Shown here one piece after another: positions 23,328 through 32,894 of a stretch of 64,000 bases of DNA (within the stretch, counting starts at the first letter, position 1; each line of letters starts with the position of its first letter). This stretch comes from Bordetella parapertussis (lineage in GTDB: Bacteria > Pseudomonadota > Gammaproteobacteria > Burkholderiales > Burkholderiaceae_C). Location of the stretch: assembly GCA_945878065.1 (NCBI GenBank), contig CAMDXA010000009.1, positions 1 to 64,000 of the forward strand, given 5' to 3'. The position numbers and the translations under genes were made by a program. Under the pieces are notes generated by a model. It saw nothing but the letters and a program-made list of their open reading frames with translations. It did not search any database and was not told where the DNA came from.

Positions 23328-24776
23328 TCAGCCCGGCACCTTATCTGAAACTGGGTGGCGAGCTAACCAATCGCTCGCCGCTTCTTCGTAAGCCAAGCCC
23401 AATTCGATTACCGCCAAGTCACCGCGTGCTTGGCCGATCAACTGCATGCCCATGGGCAGTCCCTGCGAATTGAAACCGCAGGGGACATTCAGTGCAGGCA
23501 AACCGGCCAGACTGGCGTACAGCGTCACTTCCATCCAACGGTGGTAGGTGTCCATGGACACTGGGCCGTTCGGTGTCTCAATCACATGGGGCCAGCGCAT
23601 TTCGATGGCAAACGGCCACACTTGCGCGCTGGGCAAGACCAGCATGTCAAAGCGGCTGAGCAATTCCAACATGTGTTGGTAGAAAGCGCTGCGCTCGGTG
23701 CTGGCTTTTAAGAAGTCAGTGGCTGTCATGCCGATGGCTTGGTCATATTCCCATAGCGCTTCTTCCTTGCAAGCATCGCGGCCACGCGCGACCATGGGCG
23801 CAATCCGTGACGCGGTCAACACACGCCGCCAAGCCAGCCAGGTTTGCCACACGGCCGCAGGTGAAAAATTCGGCGACACAGTCTCTACATGCGCGCCCAA
23901 GTCGGTCAAACGTTGCAGACCGTTTTCACAGGCTTTCAATACACCATCTTCCATCGGCAAATAGCCATTCAGGTCACCCAGCCAGCCTATGCGCAAACCT
24001 TTGGCCTTGGGCGCAAGCTGCGACGACCAGCCAGTCGGCAAACTGGCTAACGACAAAGGCGCACGCGCATCAAAACCTGACATGGTTTCCAGCAGACGTG
24101 CCAAATCGGAGACGTGCCGCGCCATCGGGCCATCAGTGCTGAGCTGGCTGACCCAGACATCGTTCACCGGACATGCAGGTACGCGGCCTTGCGAAGGCCG
24201 CATGCCGAACACATTGTTCCAGCCCGCCGGGTTGCGCAGGCTGCCCATGAAATCCGAACCGTCGGCCACTGGCAACATGCGCTGAGCCAAAGCCACCGCC
24301 GCGCCGCCGCTGCTGCCGCCCGCAGTGAATGCAGGGTTGAAGGCGTTAGGCGTGGCGCCGAACACCGGATTGAAAGTGTTTGAACCCAGACCCCATTCGG
24401 GCGTATTGGTTTTGCCAATCACTATGCCACCCGCGGCTTTCATGCGCTGCACCAGCAACGCGTCATGCGCGGGAATGTTGTCGCGAAGCAGCACAGAGCC
24501 GCATGTGGTTGGAATGCCCGCCACATCCACCAAGTCCTTGAAGGCCAGGGGTATGCCGTGCAGCCAGCCGCGCGAATCACCAGTAGTGAGTTCAGCATCG
24601 CAAGCATCGGCTTGTTGAAGCAGCAAGTCGGCGTCTTGCAAATTGACGATGGCATTGACCTGCGGGTTGATGGCTGCGATACGCTGTAAAAATGCTTGCA
24701 TGACCTCGCGACAAGATAATTCCCCGCGATGGATACTGGCAGACAATTGCAAGGCGCTGAGTTCGTGAATAGCCAT
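23328..24776 (-). CDS. Amidase-signature family hydrolase
   Basis: A 482-residue enzyme of the amidase-signature family, which hydrolyses carboxamides through a Ser-cisSer-Lys triad. Lys80 in HGIPLAFKDLVD, Ser155 in TAGGSSGGAA and Ser179 in FMGSLRNPAG have the family's spacing. It is divergent from the peptide ABC transporter operon (79-base gap) and faces a second amidase at the far end of that operon, so a role in the same catabolic route is likely. The start MAIHELSAL is chosen because the longer in-frame upstream reading runs into the divergent gene. AGGTG lies about 11 bases upstream. Substrate is unknown. Confidence 0.85.
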   Translation of the reverse strand: MAIHELSALQLSASIHRGELSCREVMQAFLQRIAAINPQVNAIVNLQDADLLLQQADACDAELTTGDSRGWLHGIPLAFKDLVDVAGIPTTCGSVLLRDNIPAHDALLVQRMKAAGGIVIGKTNTPEWGLGSNTFNPVFGATPNAFNPAFTAGGSSGGAAVALAQRMLPVADGSDFMGSLRNPAGWNNVFGMRPSQGRVPACPVNDVWVSQLSTDGPMARHVSDLARLLETMSGFDARAPLSLASLPTGWSSQLAPKAKGLRIGWLGDLNGYLPMEDGVLKACENGLQRLTDLGAHVETVSPNFSPAAVWQTWLAWRRVLTASRIAPMVARGRDACKEEALWEYDQAIGMTATDFLKASTERSAFYQHMLELLSRFDMLVLPSAQVWPFAIEMRWPHVIETPNGPVSMDTYHRWMEVTLYASLAGLPALNVPCGFNSQGLPMGMQLIGQARGDLAVIELGLAYEEAASDWLARHPVSDKVPG

Positions 24777-24855
24777 AGTGCAGGACACCTGAATGAATTC
24801 GTTTATATTGAAGCAGAGATTGAAATGTAGCCGCCTGCGGGCGCAAGGGGAACCC

Positions 24856-26451
24856 ATGACACGCCGAGTATTTTTAAAAGCCATGGCCGCCACAGCTTTG
24901 GCCGCTGGTTTTTTTGTACAGGTGCAAGCGCAAAACGCTGTGCCCGCCAATAAAGTATTGCGATTTGTGCCGCATGCCAACTTGGCGGTGCTGGACCCCA
25001 TCTGGACCACCGCTTATGTGACCCGTAACCACGGTTACATGATTTACGACACCTTGTTTTCTGAAGATGCCAAAGGAAAAATCCAGCCGCAAATGGTGCA
25101 AAGCCACAGCACCAGCAAGGACGGCAAAGTCTGGACGTTTAAATTGCGCAGCGGTTTGGCTTTTCACGATGGCAAACCGGTGACCAGTGAAGATGTGGCG
25201 GCCTCGCTCAAGCGATGGTCCACGCGCGACACCATGGGCGGCGTGTTGTTCGGGTTTGTCGACAAGTTGGAAACGCCTGACGCGAATACGTTTCGCATGG
25301 TGCTCAAAGAGCCTTGCGCGATCGTGCTGGAGGCTTTGGGCAAAGCCTCTTCGAATGTGCCGTTCATCATGCCGGCGCGCATTGCAGTCACACCCGGCAC
25401 CGAGCAAATCAAAGAACACATTGGCTCGGGCCCGTTCATTTTCAAACCTGACGAATTCAAACCCGGCTCGGTGGCTGTTTATGAGCGCAACACCAAGTAT
25501 GTGCCGCGCAGCGAAGCGCCGAGCGGATTGGCTGGCGGCAGACCGTTGAATTTTGATCGGGTGGAATGGGTCATCATTCGCGACCCGCAAACCCAGTTCA
25601 ATGCCATCGTCGCCGGTGAAGTCGACATGATCGAGCAACCCAGCTTCGAGCAGTACGAGACCTTGAAGAAAACCGCAGGCGTCAAGATTGATGATTTCGC
25701 GCCTTCCGGTTTTCAGTACATCATGCGTTTCAACCACATACACCCGCCGTTCAATAACCCCAAGATTCGACAAGCCGCCATGCTCGCGGTCGGTCAACAA
25801 GCGTTTATCAACACGCAGGTCGGTGTGCCTGAATTGGGACGCTTGTGCCGCAGCATTTACCCGTGCAGTTCAGCTTTTGCGGATCAAGCCAACCCCAACT
25901 TCACCGGGGTGGTCAATCCTGCCAAGGCCCGCGAGTTGTTGAAAGAAGCCGGCTATGACGGCAAACCGATTGTGATGATGCGGCCCACGGATTTGTCGGC
26001 CATCACCAAGCTGCCGCTGGTGGCCAAGCAGCAATTGGAAGCCGCCGGTTTCAAAGTGGATTTGCAACAAATGGACTGGGCCTCGCTGGTGGCGCGTCGC
26101 GCCAAAAAAGACCCGCCCAACCAAGGCGGCTGGAACATGTTTTTCACCACCTGGAGCGCAGGCGATATTGACAGCCCGCTCACCAGTGCCATGCTGAACA
26201 CCAAGGGTGCAACGGGGTGGTTCGGCTGGCAAGACGAGCCGCGTATTGAAGAATTGAAAGCCAAATTTGCGCGTGCCCAAGATGCCGGTGAACGCAAAAA
26301 AATCGCCTCTGAGATTCAATCGATTGTGTTTGAAACCGCGTCTTATGTGCCGCTGGGCGAATACCGCAACCCAACCGTGCTGCGCAACAACGTCAGCGGT
26401 TTGTTGCAAACCCCCGGCATCCCGGTGATGTGGGGACTGGCCAAGCGCTGA
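24856..26451 (+). CDS. Peptide-type ABC transporter substrate-binding protein
   Basis: A 531-residue periplasmic binding protein of the family-5 (DppA/OppA) type. The N-terminus TRRVFLKAMAATALAAG is a Tat-like signal (RR-x-F-L-K), cleaved probably after VQVQA. Family stretches include LRFVPHANLAVLDPIWTT, IYDTLFSEDAKGKIQPQM and FKLRSGLAFHDGKPVTSED. AAGGGG sits five to six bases before the ATG. It is the first gene of an operon with two permeases, a double ATPase, an M81 peptidase and an amidase. Imported substrates of this family include di- and oligopeptides, opines and amides. The exact ligand cannot be read from sequence. Confidence 0.9.
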   Translation: MTRRVFLKAMAATALAAGFFVQVQAQNAVPANKVLRFVPHANLAVLDPIWTTAYVTRNHGYMIYDTLFSEDAKGKIQPQMVQSHSTSKDGKVWTFKLRSGLAFHDGKPVTSEDVAASLKRWSTRDTMGGVLFGFVDKLETPDANTFRMVLKEPCAIVLEALGKASSNVPFIMPARIAVTPGTEQIKEHIGSGPFIFKPDEFKPGSVAVYERNTKYVPRSEAPSGLAGGRPLNFDRVEWVIIRDPQTQFNAIVAGEVDMIEQPSFEQYETLKKTAGVKIDDFAPSGFQYIMRFNHIHPPFNNPKIRQAAMLAVGQQAFINTQVGVPELGRLCRSIYPCSSAFADQANPNFTGVVNPAKARELLKEAGYDGKPIVMMRPTDLSAITKLPLVAKQQLEAAGFKVDLQQMDWASLVARRAKKDPPNQGGWNMFFTTWSAGDIDSPLTSAMLNTKGATGWFGWQDEPRIEELKAKFARAQDAGERKKIASEIQSIVFETASYVPLGEYRNPTVLRNNVSGLLQTPGIPVMWGLAKR

Positions 26452-26453
26452 CC

Positions 26454-27407
26454 ATGGCATCTTTTCTGATTCGCCGTTTGCTGGCGGTGCTGCCTGTGTT
26501 GCTGGTGGTGTCGCTCTTGGTGTTTTTCATGTTGCGGCTCGCGCCCGGTGACCCTGCGGCGGTGATCGCAGGCAATAACGCCACCAGCGAAGACATCGCC
26601 AACATCCGCGCGCACATGGGTTTGGACAAGCCCATCGCCGTGCAATATGTGTTGTGGCTGGGCCAGGTGCTGCAAGGCGATCTTGGGTACTCCTATTACT
26701 TAAGCAAACCCGTCACTGCTTTGGTGGCGCAACGCGTGGAACCTACCTTGTCGCTGGCATTGGGCACGGTGTTGCTGGCCGTGTGTATCGCGGTGCCACT
26801 GGGCAGTCTGGCTGCGTGGCGCATGGGCGGTTGGTTGGACCGGGGCTTGTCAGCGTTTTCAGTGGCCGGTTTTTCGGTGCCGGTGTTTGTCATCGCTTAC
26901 CTGTTGATTTATGTGTTCGCCATGCAATTGCAATTGCTGCCGGTGCAAGGCTATAAACCGATCAGCGGCCCGCAGTCGCAAGGCATATGGGCGTGGATGC
27001 GCCAACTCATACTGCCGTGGTTGACCTTGTCCACCGTCTACGTGGCTTTGATTGCGCGTATCACACGCGCCAGTGTGTCTGAAGCGTTACAAGAAGATTT
27101 CATCCGCACTGCGCGTGCCAAAGGTCTGGCTGAACGCACGGTCTTGGTTCGCCATGCGCTGGCGAATGCAGCCGTGCCCATCGTCACCGTGGTTGGTATC
27201 GGCGTGGCCTTGCTGATAGGCGGTGTGGTGGTGACCGAAACCGTGTTCGCGATTCCCGGCTTAGGTTCACTCACTGTGGACGCGGTGCTGAACCGCGACT
27301 TTCCCGTCATACAAGGGCTGGTGTTGTTGTTCTCGCTCAGCTATGTGTTGATCAACTTGCTGGTGGACACCAGCTATGTCTGGCTCGACCCGAGGATTCG
27401 CCACTGA
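26454..27407 (+). CDS. Peptide ABC transporter permease (DppB-like)
   Basis: A 317-residue inner-membrane permease with six likely segments. It begins FLIRRLLAVLPVLLVVSLLVF and has the DppB/OppB pattern RLAPGDPAAVI near the N-terminus. The cytoplasmic EAA-type loop reads LQEDFIRTARAKGLAERTVL, the site that contacts the ATPase. It starts two bases after the binding-protein stop. The ATG at 26454 is preferred over an in-frame one at 26430 that lies inside the previous gene. The TGA stop shares a base with the next ATG. Confidence 0.93.
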   Translation: MASFLIRRLLAVLPVLLVVSLLVFFMLRLAPGDPAAVIAGNNATSEDIANIRAHMGLDKPIAVQYVLWLGQVLQGDLGYSYYLSKPVTALVAQRVEPTLSLALGTVLLAVCIAVPLGSLAAWRMGGWLDRGLSAFSVAGFSVPVFVIAYLLIYVFAMQLQLLPVQGYKPISGPQSQGIWAWMRQLILPWLTLSTVYVALIARITRASVSEALQEDFIRTARAKGLAERTVLVRHALANAAVPIVTVVGIGVALLIGGVVVTETVFAIPGLGSLTVDAVLNRDFPVIQGLVLLFSLSYVLINLLVDTSYVWLDPRIRH

Positions 27408-28285
27408 TGGCCACGCTCAATCAACGTTTATGGGACCACGGTTCGGTGCGCTTCGGCGCGGCGGTGTTGTTGTTCGTGCTGTTGTTGTCGCTGGCCGCGC
27501 CTTGGTTGGGAACGGTGGATCCTGCGGCCATGGACTCGAATGTCATCAGCCAGCCCGCCGGTAAAAGCGGCGCATTCAATTTGCCCGACGGCAGCGTGGT
27601 GCAACACACGTTTTGGCTGGGCACCGACAACTTCGGCCGCGATGTGTACAGCCGCGTCATGTATGGCGGGCGCATCTCTTTGGTGGTCGGTATTTGTACG
27701 TCTTTGCTGGCTCTGTCGCTCGGTGGTTTGTGCGGCATGTTGGCCGGTTATTTCCGCCGCGTCGATGCCGTGCTCATGCGTTTCATGGACGGCTTGATGG
27801 CCATACCTGCGGTGTTGTTGGCGATTGCTTTGGTTTCAGTGTTGGGCGCGAGTGTGGCCACGGTGGTGGTGGCGATTGCCATTCCCGAAGTACCGCGCGT
27901 CACACGCTTGGTGCGCTCGCTCGTGTTGAGTCTGCGCGAAGAAGCCTATGTGGAAGCGGCCCGCGCTTTGGCCACACCGACGGCGGTGATTTTGTGGCGA
28001 CACATCCTGCCCAACGCCATGGCGCCGCTGTTGGTGCAAGGCACGTTCGTGGCGGCGTCGGCGGTGTTGACCGAAGCGATTCTGAGTTTTCTCGGTTTGG
28101 GCTTGCCACCGGACGTGCCGACCTGGGGCAACATCATGGCCGAGGGCCGGGTGCAGTTCAGCATACAGCCGGGCAATGTGTTGTACCCCGCGCTGTTTTT
28201 GGTGCCGACCGTGCTCGCCATCAATGTGCTGGGTGACGGTTTGCGCGATGTGCTCGACCCCAAATTTGCCAAGCGGGTGGGTTGA
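27407..28285 (+). CDS. Peptide ABC transporter permease (DppC-like)
   Basis: A 292-residue permease, partner of the DppB-like protein. The N-terminal segment FGAAVLLFVLLLSLAAPWLG precedes the periplasmic stretch WLGTDNFGRDVYSRVMYGGR typical of DppC/OppC. The EAA loop is SLREEAYVEAARALATPT followed by HILPNAMAPLLV. Its ATG overlaps the upstream stop (TGATG), and its own stop overlaps the next start the same way, showing tight coupling. Confidence 0.93.
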   Translation: MATLNQRLWDHGSVRFGAAVLLFVLLLSLAAPWLGTVDPAAMDSNVISQPAGKSGAFNLPDGSVVQHTFWLGTDNFGRDVYSRVMYGGRISLVVGICTSLLALSLGGLCGMLAGYFRRVDAVLMRFMDGLMAIPAVLLAIALVSVLGASVATVVVAIAIPEVPRVTRLVRSLVLSLREEAYVEAARALATPTAVILWRHILPNAMAPLLVQGTFVAASAVLTEAILSFLGLGLPPDVPTWGNIMAEGRVQFSIQPGNVLYPALFLVPTVLAINVLGDGLRDVLDPKFAKRVG

Positions 28286-29883
28286 TGAACACAGCTGTTT
28301 TGTCAGTTCAAAACTTGGCGGTCGCTTTACCTGCCGGGGCTGACCGCAGCCATGCTCTACAAGACATTTCTCTCCACTTAAACGCCGGTGAAACCTTGTG
28401 CGTGGTCGGCGAATCCGGTTCGGGTAAGTCGGTGCTGGCAATGGCGGTCATGGGATTGCTGGCGCGTGAATTGCGTGTCACCGCTGGCAGTATCCATCTG
28501 CAAAACGAATCGCTATTGGGCGCAAGCGAAGAGCGCATGCGCGGCTTGCGCGGGCGTGCCATGGGCATGGTGTTTCAAGAGCCGATGACCGCATTGAACC
28601 CGGTGATGCGCTGCGGTGAACAAATCGACGAGGTACTGCGCTGTCACACCGATTGGCCGCCCACCCAACGCCGTGAGGCCGTGTTGCAGATCATTCAACA
28701 GGTGCGCTTGCCCGAACCTGAGCGCATGATAGACAGTTACCCGCACCAACTCAGCGGCGGGCAACGCCAGCGCATCGTGATTGCCATGGCCATGGTGCTC
28801 AAACCCGCCTTGCTGATTTGCGACGAACCGACCACGGCGCTGGACGTGACCACCCAGCAAGAAATATTGAAACTCATCAAGCAGTTGCAGCAAGACAGCG
28901 GCACAGCGGTGCTGTTCATCACGCACGACATGGGTGTGGTGGCGGATATCGCCGACCGGGTGCTGGTGATGCACCGTGGCGTGCAAGTCGAGCAGGGCGA
29001 GCGCGCACAAGTGTTGCAACAACCGCGCGCGGATTACACGCGCCAGTTATTGGCAGCCGTGCCAAACATGACGCCGCCTGCGCCACGTCACGTGCCTGAC
29101 ACGCCGCCGGTGCTGCGGGTGCAAGACCTGCGCAAAACCTATGTCAGCCGCGAAGGCTGGGCGACGGTGCGTCGCACCGATGCCTTGGTCAACGCTGGCC
29201 TGTCTTTGCGTGCCGGTGAAACCCTGGGCATCGTTGGCGAATCGGGTTCGGGCAAGTCCACGCTGGCGCGTTGTGTGTTGCGTTTGATCGACCCGGACAG
29301 CGGCGCAATTTTCTGGGGCGAAGACAACATCGCCGCATTGACTGAAGCGCAATTACGGCCTTTGCGCCATCGCATACAAGTGGTGTTTCAAGACCCGAAC
29401 CGCTCGCTGAATCCGCGCATGCGTGTCGGCGAATCCATCATGGAAGGCGCTCGCAATTTTGGTTTGAGTACGCAGCAAGCGCTTGAGCGCGGCCAAGCCT
29501 TGCTGGCGCAAACCGGCTTGGATGCAAACGCCTGGGAGCGTTACCCCAGCCAGTTCAGCGGCGGTCAAAGACAGCGGATTGCACTGGCGCGTGCACTCGC
29601 TTGTCAACCCGATGTGTTGGTGGCCGACGAAGCGGTGAGTGCGCTTGATGTGTCTGTGCAAGCGCAAATTTTGGATTTGTTGCGCGAGGTGCAACGCAGC
29701 ATGGGCTTGGGGCTGTTATTCATCACCCACGATTTGCGCGTGGCAGCACAACTCTGTGACAGCGTCATCGTCATGCACAAAGGCCATATCGTGGAGCACG
29801 GTAAAACCGCTGATGTGTACGCCCGCCCGCAACATGACTACACGCGCAATTTGTTGGCCAGCGTGCCCGGAGCAAATGCATGA
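28285..29883 (+). CDS. Double ABC ATPase (DppD-DppF-like fusion)
   Basis: A 532-residue protein with two complete nucleotide-binding domains in one chain. The first has Walker A GESGSGKSVLA, signature LSGGQRQRIVIAMA and Walker B LLICDEPTTALD. The second has GESGSGKSTLARC, FSGGQRQRIALARA and VLVADEAVSALD. Each is followed by the oligopeptide-type C-terminal region, so the fusion replaces separate DppD and DppF subunits. An in-frame TTG at 28282 is less likely than the ATG overlapping the preceding TGA. The stop overlaps the M81 gene (ATGA). Confidence 0.94.
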   Translation: MNTAVLSVQNLAVALPAGADRSHALQDISLHLNAGETLCVVGESGSGKSVLAMAVMGLLARELRVTAGSIHLQNESLLGASEERMRGLRGRAMGMVFQEPMTALNPVMRCGEQIDEVLRCHTDWPPTQRREAVLQIIQQVRLPEPERMIDSYPHQLSGGQRQRIVIAMAMVLKPALLICDEPTTALDVTTQQEILKLIKQLQQDSGTAVLFITHDMGVVADIADRVLVMHRGVQVEQGERAQVLQQPRADYTRQLLAAVPNMTPPAPRHVPDTPPVLRVQDLRKTYVSREGWATVRRTDALVNAGLSLRAGETLGIVGESGSGKSTLARCVLRLIDPDSGAIFWGEDNIAALTEAQLRPLRHRIQVVFQDPNRSLNPRMRVGESIMEGARNFGLSTQQALERGQALLAQTGLDANAWERYPSQFSGGQRQRIALARALACQPDVLVADEAVSALDVSVQAQILDLLREVQRSMGLGLLFITHDLRVAAQLCDSVIVMHKGHIVEHGKTADVYARPQHDYTRNLLASVPGANA

Positions 29884-31385
29884 CTTGCGTATTCATCGCC
29901 GGGTTTCAGCACGAGACCAATACGTTTGCGCCCAGCCTGGCCGATTGGGAAGCGTTCAACCGCGGTGACGCATTTCCTGCTTACATACGCGGCGAGGCCA
30001 TGCAAACCCAATTCACCGGCGTGAATATTCCTGTTGGTGGATTCATCGACGCGGCCAAGCGCCACGGCTGGCAGTTGTGGCCATCGGTATGGGCGGGTGC
30101 CAGTCCGTCGTCTTATGTCACGCGTGATGCGTTCGAGCGCATCGCCACTGACCTGTTGCAAGATTTGAAGCAAGCGCTGTCTCAAGGTATTGATGCGGTG
30201 TACCTCGACTTGCACGGCGCGGCAGTGGCCGAACACGCAGACGATGCAGAAGGCGAATTGCTGGCGCGTGTGCGTGCGATCATCGGCGAGAACATGCCTT
30301 TGGTGGCGAGTTTGGATTTACATGCCAACGTCACACAGCGTATGCTGGCCACAGCAGATGCTTTGGTGGCTTACCGCACCTACCCGCATATCGACATGGC
30401 CGAGACCGGTGAACGCGCCGCCGAATTGCTGCAGCGGCGTTTGCGTTTGGGGCGGCGTGAAGCGCTGACGGTGCATCGCTTGCCTTACTTGATTTCACTC
30501 AACGCGCAATCGACCTGGTTGCAACCGGCCAAAGACATTTACGCAGCCATCGATGAGATCGACAAAGCGCATCACAGCGTGTTGAGTTTTTGCATGGGCT
30601 TTGCAGCCGCCGATTTTGAAGAATGCGCACCGGTGTTGTGGGCTTATGCCGGTGAAGCACACCAAGCCCAAGCCGCAGCAGACGCATTGCATCAATTGGC
30701 TGCACCACCGGCGCAATGGCGCATCGATTTTTTAGAGGCGCGCGAAGCTGTCGCGCAGGCTTTGGCTTTGGCCGCACAACACACTCGCCCGGTATTGATT
30801 GCCGACACGCAAGACAACCCCGGTGCCGGTGGAGACAGCAACACCACCGGCATGTTGCATGCGCTGCTGCAACAAGGCGCAGGACAGCGTTTCCCCGGTG
30901 CAGTGGCGCTGGGTTTGATGTACCACCCCGAGGTCGCGGCCAAGGCATACGCCGCTGGTGTCGGTGCATTGATCGATGTGGTCTTGGGTGTGTCAGTGAC
31001 GACTTATTCAGGCATGAGCGATGCGCCACTGTCCGCGCGTGCCCGCGTAGTCGCGATCAGCGACGGGCGTTGCGTATTGAAAGGCCCCATGATGCGCGGC
31101 ATGACCAGTCAACTGGGGCAAAGTGCGTGCTTGGAAATCGAGGGCGTGTTGGTGGCTGTGGTCAGCGGCAAGGCGCAGTTGTTTGACCGCGAGATGCTGC
31201 GCATACTCGGCATCACGCCGGAAGCCATGAAACTGATCGTGCTGAAAAGCTCCAACCATTTTCGTGCCGATTTTGAGCCGATCGCCAGCAAGGTGTTGGT
31301 GGCCAAGGCGATTGGCCCGATGGCTGCCGACCCTGGTGATCTTCCATGGCGCAAACTCAGTGCGCACACGCGCCCCCGCGCATGA
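29880..31385 (+). CDS. M81 family metallopeptidase (MlrC-like)
   Basis: A 501-residue protein of the MlrC/DUF1485 family. MlrC of sphingomonads is a zinc peptidase acting on linearised microcystin, while most family members have no known substrate. Conserved motifs are FIAGFQHETNTFAP at the N-terminus, VYLDLHGAAVAEHADDAEGE, LVASLDLHANVT and YRTYPHIDMAETGERAAELL. A C-terminal domain starts at about residue 300 and contains IADTQDNPGAGGDSN. The ATG overlaps the ATPase stop, so it is translated with the transporter. This suggests hydrolysis of the imported compound in the cytoplasm. No signal peptide is present. Confidence 0.88.
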   Translation: MTCVFIAGFQHETNTFAPSLADWEAFNRGDAFPAYIRGEAMQTQFTGVNIPVGGFIDAAKRHGWQLWPSVWAGASPSSYVTRDAFERIATDLLQDLKQALSQGIDAVYLDLHGAAVAEHADDAEGELLARVRAIIGENMPLVASLDLHANVTQRMLATADALVAYRTYPHIDMAETGERAAELLQRRLRLGRREALTVHRLPYLISLNAQSTWLQPAKDIYAAIDEIDKAHHSVLSFCMGFAAADFEECAPVLWAYAGEAHQAQAAADALHQLAAPPAQWRIDFLEAREAVAQALALAAQHTRPVLIADTQDNPGAGGDSNTTGMLHALLQQGAGQRFPGAVALGLMYHPEVAAKAYAAGVGALIDVVLGVSVTTYSGMSDAPLSARARVVAISDGRCVLKGPMMRGMTSQLGQSACLEIEGVLVAVVSGKAQLFDREMLRILGITPEAMKLIVLKSSNHFRADFEPIASKVLVAKAIGPMAADPGDLPWRKLSAHTRPRA

Positions 31386-31400
31386 CACAGAGGAAAACAC

Positions 31401-32843
31401 ATGGCCGACTTGACCCACCAAACTGCCGAGCAATTGCTGACTTTGTTTCGTGATGGCGCGGTCTCGCCGGTGGAGGTGACACAAGAAGTGTTACAGCGTA
31501 TCCAACGCATCAATCCACTGATCAATGCGTTTTGTCTGGTCGATGAAGAAGCCGCATTGGCAAGTGCGCGAATAAGTGAGCAACGTTGGCAAGCGCACAG
31601 ACACAGTGGCGCAGCAGTTGGTGCTTTGGAAGGCGTGCCTGCTTCCATCAAAGATTTGATACTCACGCAAGGCTGGCCGACTTTGCGCGGCAGTCGCACC
31701 GTCAACCCTAACCAAGCATGGGATGTGGATGCACCCGTCACCGCGCGTTTGCGTGAAGCCGGTGCGGTGCTCTTGGGCAAAACCACCACACCCGAATTCG
31801 GTTGCAAAGGCGAAACCAATTCGCTGCTGACTGGCATCAGCCGCAACCCGTGGAACTTGGCGCACACGCCCGGCGGTTCATCTGGCGGCGCATCCGCTGC
31901 GGTGACAGCAGGCCTGGGACCGCTGGCGATCGGCACTGACGGCGCAGGCAGTGTGCGCATACCGGCTGCGTTTTGTGGCAACGTCGGTTTGAAGCCCAGC
32001 TTTGGTCGCGTCCCTGCTTACCCCTTGTCGCCATTTGGCTCGGTGGCGCACTTGGGGCCACACGCCATGAGCGTGACTGATGTGGCATTGATGATGAACG
32101 CCATCACCCGTCCTGACGCTCGCGATTGGACCGCGCTGCCCTATGAGCATGTGGACTACACGGCACGCTTGAAGGACGGTGTCAAAGGTTTGCGCATCGC
32201 GTATTCGCCCACTTTGGGTTATGCAACAAATGTGCACCCAGAAATTGCAGCGGCCACCGCACAAGCCGCTCAATATTTGCAAGACCTGGGCGCGGTGGTA
32301 GAGCAAGTCGACCCCGGCATCGAAGACCCGCTAGATATCACCACCGGTTTGTGGTTTGCCGGGGCTTACCAAGTGTGGCGCACTTTGAGTAAAGAGCAAC
32401 AAGCCTTGACCGACCCCGACTTTGCGGCGCAAGCAGCCATTGGCGAGACACTGGACGCAAACGCCTTGCACCAGTTGAACCAACGCCGGGGACTGCTGGG
32501 CTCGCACCTGCGACAGTTCATGCAGCGGTTTGATTTGATACTCACGCCCAGCACGGCCGTGCCCGCTTTTAAAGCATTGCCTGCCGGACACAGCCCCATG
32601 ACCTCAGAAGCCATGTTGGGTTGGACGCCTTTCAGCTACCCATTCAATTTGAGCCAGCAACCGGCTATCAGTTTGCCTTGCGGCTTGACCGCTTATGGCT
32701 TGCCCATGGGCGTGCAATTGGTCGGACCGATGTTTGCAGACGCGTTGGTGTTGCGTGCTGCCAAGGCGCTGGAAACCTGCTACGTGTGTTTGCGTCCTGA
32801 TTTGGATGCTGATCGGCCTCTCGATTCAGCGTCCCATCCCTGA
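31401..32843 (+). CDS. Amidase-signature family hydrolase (second copy)
   Basis: A 480-residue amidase with the complete triad at family spacing: Lys84 in VPASIKDLIL, Ser160 in TPGGSSGGASA and Ser184 in DGAGSVRIPA. AGAGGA lies just before the ATG and the gene starts 15 bases after the M81 gene, so it closes the operon. It differs from the divergent amidase at 23328-24776 in most of its sequence. The family includes GatA, but no gatB or gatC is adjacent, so a catabolic amidase is more likely. Confidence 0.87.
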   Translation: MADLTHQTAEQLLTLFRDGAVSPVEVTQEVLQRIQRINPLINAFCLVDEEAALASARISEQRWQAHRHSGAAVGALEGVPASIKDLILTQGWPTLRGSRTVNPNQAWDVDAPVTARLREAGAVLLGKTTTPEFGCKGETNSLLTGISRNPWNLAHTPGGSSGGASAAVTAGLGPLAIGTDGAGSVRIPAAFCGNVGLKPSFGRVPAYPLSPFGSVAHLGPHAMSVTDVALMMNAITRPDARDWTALPYEHVDYTARLKDGVKGLRIAYSPTLGYATNVHPEIAAATAQAAQYLQDLGAVVEQVDPGIEDPLDITTGLWFAGAYQVWRTLSKEQQALTDPDFAAQAAIGETLDANALHQLNQRRGLLGSHLRQFMQRFDLILTPSTAVPAFKALPAGHSPMTSEAMLGWTPFSYPFNLSQQPAISLPCGLTAYGLPMGVQLVGPMFADALVLRAAKALETCYVCLRPDLDADRPLDSASHP

Positions 32844-32894
32844 AGCCAATCTTGCTGGCGCATAATGCGCGGCTCTTTTCCTACTCATGCTTCC

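Noticed and set aside
30716..31186. 156-codon plus-strand frame inside the M81 peptidase gene
   Set aside because: It overlaps an intact conserved gene in another frame and is Arg/Cys-rich without motif.
31401..32843. Second amidase as GatA of glutamyl-tRNA amidotransferase
   Set aside because: The fold is right, but gatB and gatC are absent nearby and it closes a transport operon, so catabolic amidase is preferred.
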